This document shows positions 17,001-19,853 of a DNA stretch of 19,853 nt, piece after piece; position 1 is the stretch's first letter; every line of letters begins with the position of its first letter. Under the pieces are notes generated by a model. That model made no database searches and was not told the origin of the DNA. It worked only from the letters and a program-made list of their open reading frames with translations. The translations under genes were made by a program, and so were the position numbers. The DNA comes from Enterococcaceae bacterium. Its GTDB lineage: Bacteria; Bacillota; Bacilli; Lactobacillales; Catellicoccaceae. The stretch spans positions 1 through 19,853 of the forward strand of contig JASLFJ010000147.1 in the NCBI GenBank assembly GCA_030150665.1, written 5' to 3'.

Positions 17001-17661
17001 TGAGTTTAATACGGTTCTTGCAAATAAATATCCCTTTAATAGAGACTCGAAAGTGGATGTATCACTAGAGGAGTTTATTCATTTCTTTGGTGAAAATGGC
17101 ACCATTACCCAATTTTATAAAAATGATTTAGCGCCGTTTTTAAATGATAATTTAATGGCGAATGAAAATAACGAATCGTTAATTAAAGAGGATGTTAGAG
17201 AACAACTTGCTAATGCAGAAAGAATCCGAAAAGCTTTCTTTAATCAACAGGGAGTTTTAGGGGTTGAATTTTTAATTGCGCCAACATCAATGGGTCATCA
17301 GGTTCAAAGAAGTGTGTTAAATGTAGAAGGACAATACGTGGTCTATACTCACGGACCAAAACATGGCTATTCATTAGTATGGCCAAATACGATTTCAATA
17401 CCTTCTCATGAAACCGTTGTTCGATTAAGTATGACAGGGGGAAATCAAGGGCAGAGAACTTTAACGTATCAAGGCCCATGGGCGCTATTTAGAATGTTAG
17501 ATCATGGACAGATAACAAGTTTAGATAGTCATGTTTTATCATTGACTTACAACTTAAATGGAGTCCCGATGCGTTATGAGCTAACCGCATTTGGGGATGT
17601 TAATCCGTTTACCGCATCGTTATTACGTCAATTCTATTTGTCACCATCGTTATATAAATAA
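14056..17661 (+). CDS. tssM: TssM, IcmF/VasK inner-membrane protein of the membrane complex
   Basis: A 1201-residue protein, close to the usual 1100-1200 of IcmF/VasK. Two membrane helices at about residues 26-48 and 65-84 precede a cytoplasmic domain with an intact Walker A, GHGESGKS (145-152), and a Walker B-like NGVILVVDLPEL. A third membrane helix at about 471-494 leads to a large periplasmic domain. The C-terminal TssM region is well conserved: FLIAPTSMGHQVQRSVLNVEG, YSLVWPN, YQGPWALFRMLDHG. TssM spans the inner membrane, binds TssL through its cytoplasmic side and TssJ through its periplasmic end, and forms the channel through which the Hcp tube passes. ATG 14056 was chosen by its AAGGA site. 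The next gene follows after 20 bases. Confidence 0.96.
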   Translation: MRRFFSRELRYLNPVLKFWKMLAPYLKSAVPALLLLLFIGIHVLVWWKGPSFVIGEETPFASITSRVLFSIVFTLFVLIIIGFLQRKEIRQYYRDKQKDELLHTDLKVKYLKKQREELDGLMGHLKTNYQKGNHLYDLPWYLVLGHGESGKSSLLEGSSQEFLYTSMLEASNFQSENPYSYNWWFTDEALFIDPDSELLSQRSLKKLTDEDNDPKLARHLWLDFLDWLGVTRPQRPLNGVILVVDLPELINSTVVNRRSLSGTLRARIQEVISMIASQIPVYVVFSKMDQLQGFKEFFKHLKDEDREKLLGFTFSLDSSKDHKQWLLDFETQYTLFVERVNSNLPKAMIDNANEDERIALYSFYQQLSGVKKILSQFLKEVLMSDKYTMQPLIRGIYFTSIYQQGVPSNIFITEVIKRYHLDYYAIRAQDNRYSKPHFTKDLFNKVILKESGLATDNVVEKARKEAVLKRSLMIGIGLSAVFLGFVNYFYFSNKTSLTHVREKVEEYTKIANVSDAIDPTGKVMLPELNLLRDATLELGDYHTQTVFSQLGLSQSKKVGRAVEETYLRLLSYRYLRHLMAGVAQELTLSEPESDEQLKLLRVFHMLTQKTARQPDIVKNHFADYWQRMYSGDANTQKSLMNHLDYSLLHTDIGGERILGVFEADNVLRPYDNLVQKSQIDLRKIPMEQRIYRSFKHYGFAKYDLPLDLRSEVGPAFDIIFDAKIENKSVEVPMIFTKKGLEQYYSTQSDNVYKLALVDDWIIGERDDVSYTAEDLEWFKVKIREHYSADYVSHWRQALNALHVKKFENISDGVLVLDSVLGGNQPFQRLLATVKENTYLFANLPEDDKARAELEKSHVYALSSKVNRDFNKLNMLTKNVATTEEETITPIFNSEVMEHIQNVYGQLKAIQDAPNSGQLALITAKNRITLHDSDPIYALSRVAAKLPAPMNNIVNRLASESWNVILEAALAEIDKKWNEEIYHEFNTVLANKYPFNRDSKVDVSLEEFIHFFGENGTITQFYKNDLAPFLNDNLMANENNESLIKEDVREQLANAERIRKAFFNQQGVLGVEFLIAPTSMGHQVQRSVLNVEGQYVVYTHGPKHGYSLVWPNTISIPSHETVVRLSMTGGNQGQRTLTYQGPWALFRMLDHGQITSLDSHVLSLTYNLNGVPMRYELTAFGDVNPFTASLLRQFYLSPSLYK

Positions 17662-17681
17662 ATGAATAGAGAAGGAATTCA

Positions 17682-18833
17682 ATGATCTTTTTATTAAAAA
17701 ATATGAGGAGAATGCGTTGTTATGGACTCTCTCTCGACTATAAAAATATTCGATTAGTAGGCTTGAGTGTATTATTTTTTATTTTTCAAGCTTGTGCTGT
17801 TCATAAGGGAGAGAATGAACAGTATTTAGCATTGGACAGTGAAAAGGTGAATCGTTATTCCGTAACTCTTCCTTTTATGTGCGTTACACCGGCTTCTAAG
17901 AAGGTATCTTGGCAAGCCAGACAGGCATTTAGGAAAGCTGAAAACGCGTTTAGTCGTGATATTCCTTTAGAAAATAAGATCGCTCTGTATGAAAAAGCTC
18001 TTGATGCAGGAGAAACAAAGTCTTTAAAACGTATGTTGGTTTTATATGAATCTTATGGAGAAAATAATAAAACCTTAGCAGAGGGAGGGGTTTATGAAAA
18101 CTATATGTCTGAAATTATAGAGATTGTGAATAAGATGCTCAATACCTATGATCTACCGGAAGGCTATAGCGCTTATGCGAAGTTAAAGAAGGAGGGAGAG
18201 CTACTTTATAAAGATGATATCAAAGCGCAAAATTATATTTATCATGCTGCTTTATTGGGAGATCTAGATGCGCTGTTAATGCTAGGCGATCATTACATGT
18301 ATGTTGAAGGGGATTATTTTAAAGGCAAGCAGGCTTATGAATGTGCAGCAAAACAAGATAATTTGCGAGCGGATAGAGCGCTCGCTAAGTCTTATGAGAT
18401 TTTTGAAGGAAACTATCCAAAATCTTTAGAGAATCACTCTAAAGCTGCAGAAAAGGGATCTCAGGCAAGCTTATTAGAATTAAGAGCAACCTTCAGAGAT
18501 GGGCTAAAAGGATATAATAAAGATCCTGATCTTGCTATGTGCTTTCATTGGTTTCATGAAGCTTATTTATTGAAACCTAATCAGCCTTTATCTGGATTTC
18601 GTTGGTCTTGTCCTTTACCGGCTCATCCTGAGTTAGAAAAAGGTGATCTACCTTATGATGATGATCTCAAATCAGTAATTATGAAGGTTGAGAGAGAATT
18701 TAATCCCAAGCCGAAGAATAACAATGTCAAAGTGCTTACGCCTTTGGTGGAGATGCTTAAAAAAGAAGAGTTAAAAAAACAGCAAGAAAACAAATTACTG
18801 AGATCTTTGCAGGCGAGAAAAAACACGTTGTAA
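17682..18833 (+). CDS. Sel1/TPR-like repeat protein, probable lipoprotein, T6SS-associated
   Basis: A 383-residue protein. A hydrophobic segment (about residues 24-37, LVGLSVLFFIFQA) ends at C38 in the context FQAC, an acceptable but weak lipobox; the n-region is unusually long if ATG 17682 is used, but that ATG has the only good site (AGAAGGA). Residues about 80-295 are helical with Sel1/TPR-like units, for example NYIYHAALLGDLDALLMLGDHY (184-205), YECAAKQDNLRADRALAKSYE (219-239) and HSKAAEKGSQASLLELRATF (252-271). A short distinct segment with CPLPAHPELEKGDLP (310-324) follows, then a charged helical tail. It may belong to a domain-of-unknown-function family found with Sel1 repeats (possibly DUF6396), which I cannot confirm. 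Position between tssM and vgrG suggests a periplasmic accessory or immunity-type protein; this is inference. Confidence 0.7.
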   Translation: MIFLLKNMRRMRCYGLSLDYKNIRLVGLSVLFFIFQACAVHKGENEQYLALDSEKVNRYSVTLPFMCVTPASKKVSWQARQAFRKAENAFSRDIPLENKIALYEKALDAGETKSLKRMLVLYESYGENNKTLAEGGVYENYMSEIIEIVNKMLNTYDLPEGYSAYAKLKKEGELLYKDDIKAQNYIYHAALLGDLDALLMLGDHYMYVEGDYFKGKQAYECAAKQDNLRADRALAKSYEIFEGNYPKSLENHSKAAEKGSQASLLELRATFRDGLKGYNKDPDLAMCFHWFHEAYLLKPNQPLSGFRWSCPLPAHPELEKGDLPYDDDLKSVIMKVEREFNPKPKNNNVKVLTPLVEMLKKEELKKQQENKLLRSLQARKNTL

Positions 18834-18863
18834 TTTAAACTTTACCGAAATAGGAGAAGAAAG

Positions 18864-19280
18864 ATGATGCTATTAACACCAGACAAAGTCTTACCTGGCA
18901 GCATAAGTATTGATACTAAAGAGCAAGGAGGGCATAGCGGAAATACAACGGTTTTAGCGCATCTCATTGTCGAAACCTCTATTGCCGGAAACATTACCGT
19001 TGAAAAAGCAGGAAAGATGACGGTAAAAGGAGAAATTACAGGGGATGTTATTAACCATGGTGAATTGATTGTTGAGTCCTCTGCCAAGATAGTGGGGGAT
19101 TTGCAGAACTACGGCACTTTAACATTACAGGGGAGCATCTCTCAAGGTACTTTAGGGTTAAAGACAGGTTCACATGCCTATATTGATTCAACACAGATGA
19201 GCCAAATTAAGACAATCTCTTCAGAGCCCAATGCCTTTGTGGAGATGAAATCGGGAGGAGGTTTTAATGTCAGTGAATAA
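18864..19280 (+). CDS. Bactofilin-like polymer-forming beta-helix protein
   Basis: A 138-residue protein with no signal peptide or membrane segment. Residues about 28-110 carry the regular glycine- and valine-spaced repeats of the bactofilin (DUF583) right-handed beta-helix: LIVETSIAGNITVEKAGKMT, VKGEITGDVINHGELIVESS, AKIVGDLQNYGTLTLQGSIS. Short non-helical ends flank the core, as in bactofilins, which polymerise without nucleotide into cytoskeletal filaments or scaffolds. AGGAGA at 18852-18857 serves ATG 18864 (a second ATG follows at 18867). The last 14 bases overlap the start of vgrG, so the two are translationally coupled. A bactofilin is not a standard T6SS component. Possible roles are a scaffold placing the apparatus or a small beta-helix partner of the VgrG spike; both are inference. 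Confidence 0.8.
   Translation: MMLLTPDKVLPGSISIDTKEQGGHSGNTTVLAHLIVETSIAGNITVEKAGKMTVKGEITGDVINHGELIVESSAKIVGDLQNYGTLTLQGSISQGTLGLKTGSHAYIDSTQMSQIKTISSEPNAFVEMKSGGGFNVSE
19253..19261 (+). promoter_or_regulatory. Shine-Dalgarno of vgrG
   Basis: GGGAGGAGG lies within the 3' end of the bactofilin-like gene, 5 bases before ATG 19267. It is the most complete ribosome binding site in the window and identifies the vgrG start. Confidence 0.8.
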
Positions 19281-19853
19281 CTTAATGAACAATATTAGTC
19301 ATCTGCTTGATTCGAAGCAGAAGTATTTTTATACCTTTCAAACACTCGATGATAAAAATTTAAAAGTTGTCAGTTTCACCTTAGAAGAGGAGATTTCCCA
19401 GCCCTTTGTTGCAGAAATTGTGGTGGCTTCTAAAAAATATTATTTAGATCCCAGTGATTATCTCGATTTTAATGGGCTTTTTACGCTATATAGAAAAGGG
19501 GAAGTTCAGCGGCATCTTCATGGGGTTATTACTTCTATTGCCAAGGGAGATCGTAAAAATCAATATTATCTCTATACCATTACGTTAGAGCCTCGAATTT
19601 TTCGATTAGGTTTACGGCAAAATGTACGGATATTCCAAAGGCAAAGTGTCCAAGATATCGTGACGACACTCCTTCGGGAAGCGGGTATCTTTTATTATCA
19701 ATGGAATCTTACAGCGAAATATGGCATTAGAGAATATTGCGTCCAATATCGCGAAACAGATCTTGAGTTTATCGATCGCTTATTAGCAGAAGAGGGTATG
19801 AGTTACTATTTCGAGCATCAAGAAGAGCAACATATTCTTCATATTTATGATCG
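19267..19853 (+). CDS. vgrG: VgrG (TssI) spike protein, N-terminal part (3' end outside window)
   Basis: The frame from ATG 19267 stays open to the window end (195 full codons). The start is fixed by the GGGAGGAGG site. The translation begins MSVNNLMNNISHLLDSKQ and contains the hallmark gp27-like VgrG blocks: GEVQRHLHGVITSIAKGD, YLYTITLEPRIFRLGLRQN, RIFQRQSVQDIVTTLL and REYCVQYRETDLEFIDRLLA followed by EEGMSYYFEH. VgrG trimers form the puncturing spike at the tip of the Hcp tube, combining gp27- and gp5-like parts. The OB domain, the beta-helix spike and any C-terminal effector extension are beyond the window. It overlaps the preceding gene by 14 bases. Confidence 0.95.
   Translation, partial: MSVNNLMNNISHLLDSKQKYFYTFQTLDDKNLKVVSFTLEEEISQPFVAEIVVASKKYYLDPSDYLDFNGLFTLYRKGEVQRHLHGVITSIAKGDRKNQYYLYTITLEPRIFRLGLRQNVRIFQRQSVQDIVTTLLREAGIFYYQWNLTAKYGIREYCVQYRETDLEFIDRLLAEEGMSYYFEHQEEQHILHIYD

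Noticed and set aside
1..19853. tRNA or rRNA genes, CRISPR arrays, insertion sequences, attachment sites
   Set aside because: No cloverleaf-like segments, repeated spacer units, transposase frames or terminal inverted repeats were seen; the window is filled by the T6SS genes.

Overview
The window is one continuous type VI secretion system (T6SS) gene cluster. Every gene lies on the + strand, gaps are short (no gene-free stretch exceeds about 85 bases), and several genes overlap by ATGA, so it reads as one long operon or a few nested ones. Base composition is clearly AT-rich. The gene set (TssB/TssC of the VipA/VipB type, a VasH-like regulator next to ClpV, a TagO/VasI protein, an FHA protein, a VasK-like TssM) is that of the Vibrio-like T6SS-i class. 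This points to a low-GC gammaproteobacterium; I cannot name the genus from the sequence alone.

Layout: the 3' end of clpV/tssH (1-964, cut by the window edge); a VasH-like GAF-AAA+-Fis regulator (969-2495); sheath genes tssB and tssC (2516-4526); an 81-bp gap with a strong stem-loop; then tssE, tssF, tssG (4608-7828; baseplate); an FHA-domain gene (7887-9071); tssJ lipoprotein, tssK, tssL (9097-11920; membrane complex and its baseplate link); tagO/vasI (11917-12573); tssA (12579-14024); tssM/icmF (14056-17661). The 3' end holds a Sel1-type probable lipoprotein (17682-18833), a bactofilin-like beta-helix protein (18864-19280) and the start of vgrG (19267 to the window end). Hcp, any PAAR protein and the VgrG-linked effector/immunity genes are not in the window.

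How it works together (known for the families): TssJ-TssM-TssL form the trans-envelope complex; TssK, TssF, TssG, TssE and VgrG form the baseplate with its spike; TssA organises priming and tail growth; TssB/TssC form the contractile sheath, which ClpV disassembles after firing. The core genes look intact. The points worth a second look are (a) the regulator, whose AAA+ domain lacks the sigma-54-contacting GAFTGA loop and several catalytic residues; (b) the FHA protein, whose phosphothreonine-binding residues are replaced; (c) a bactofilin-like gene overlapping vgrG, preceded by a Sel1 lipoprotein, an uncommon addition to a T6SS operon; and (d) the stem-loop separating the sheath genes from the rest. 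Translation starts chosen by Shine-Dalgarno position differ from the longest reading frame for tssC, tssA, tssM and the regulator.
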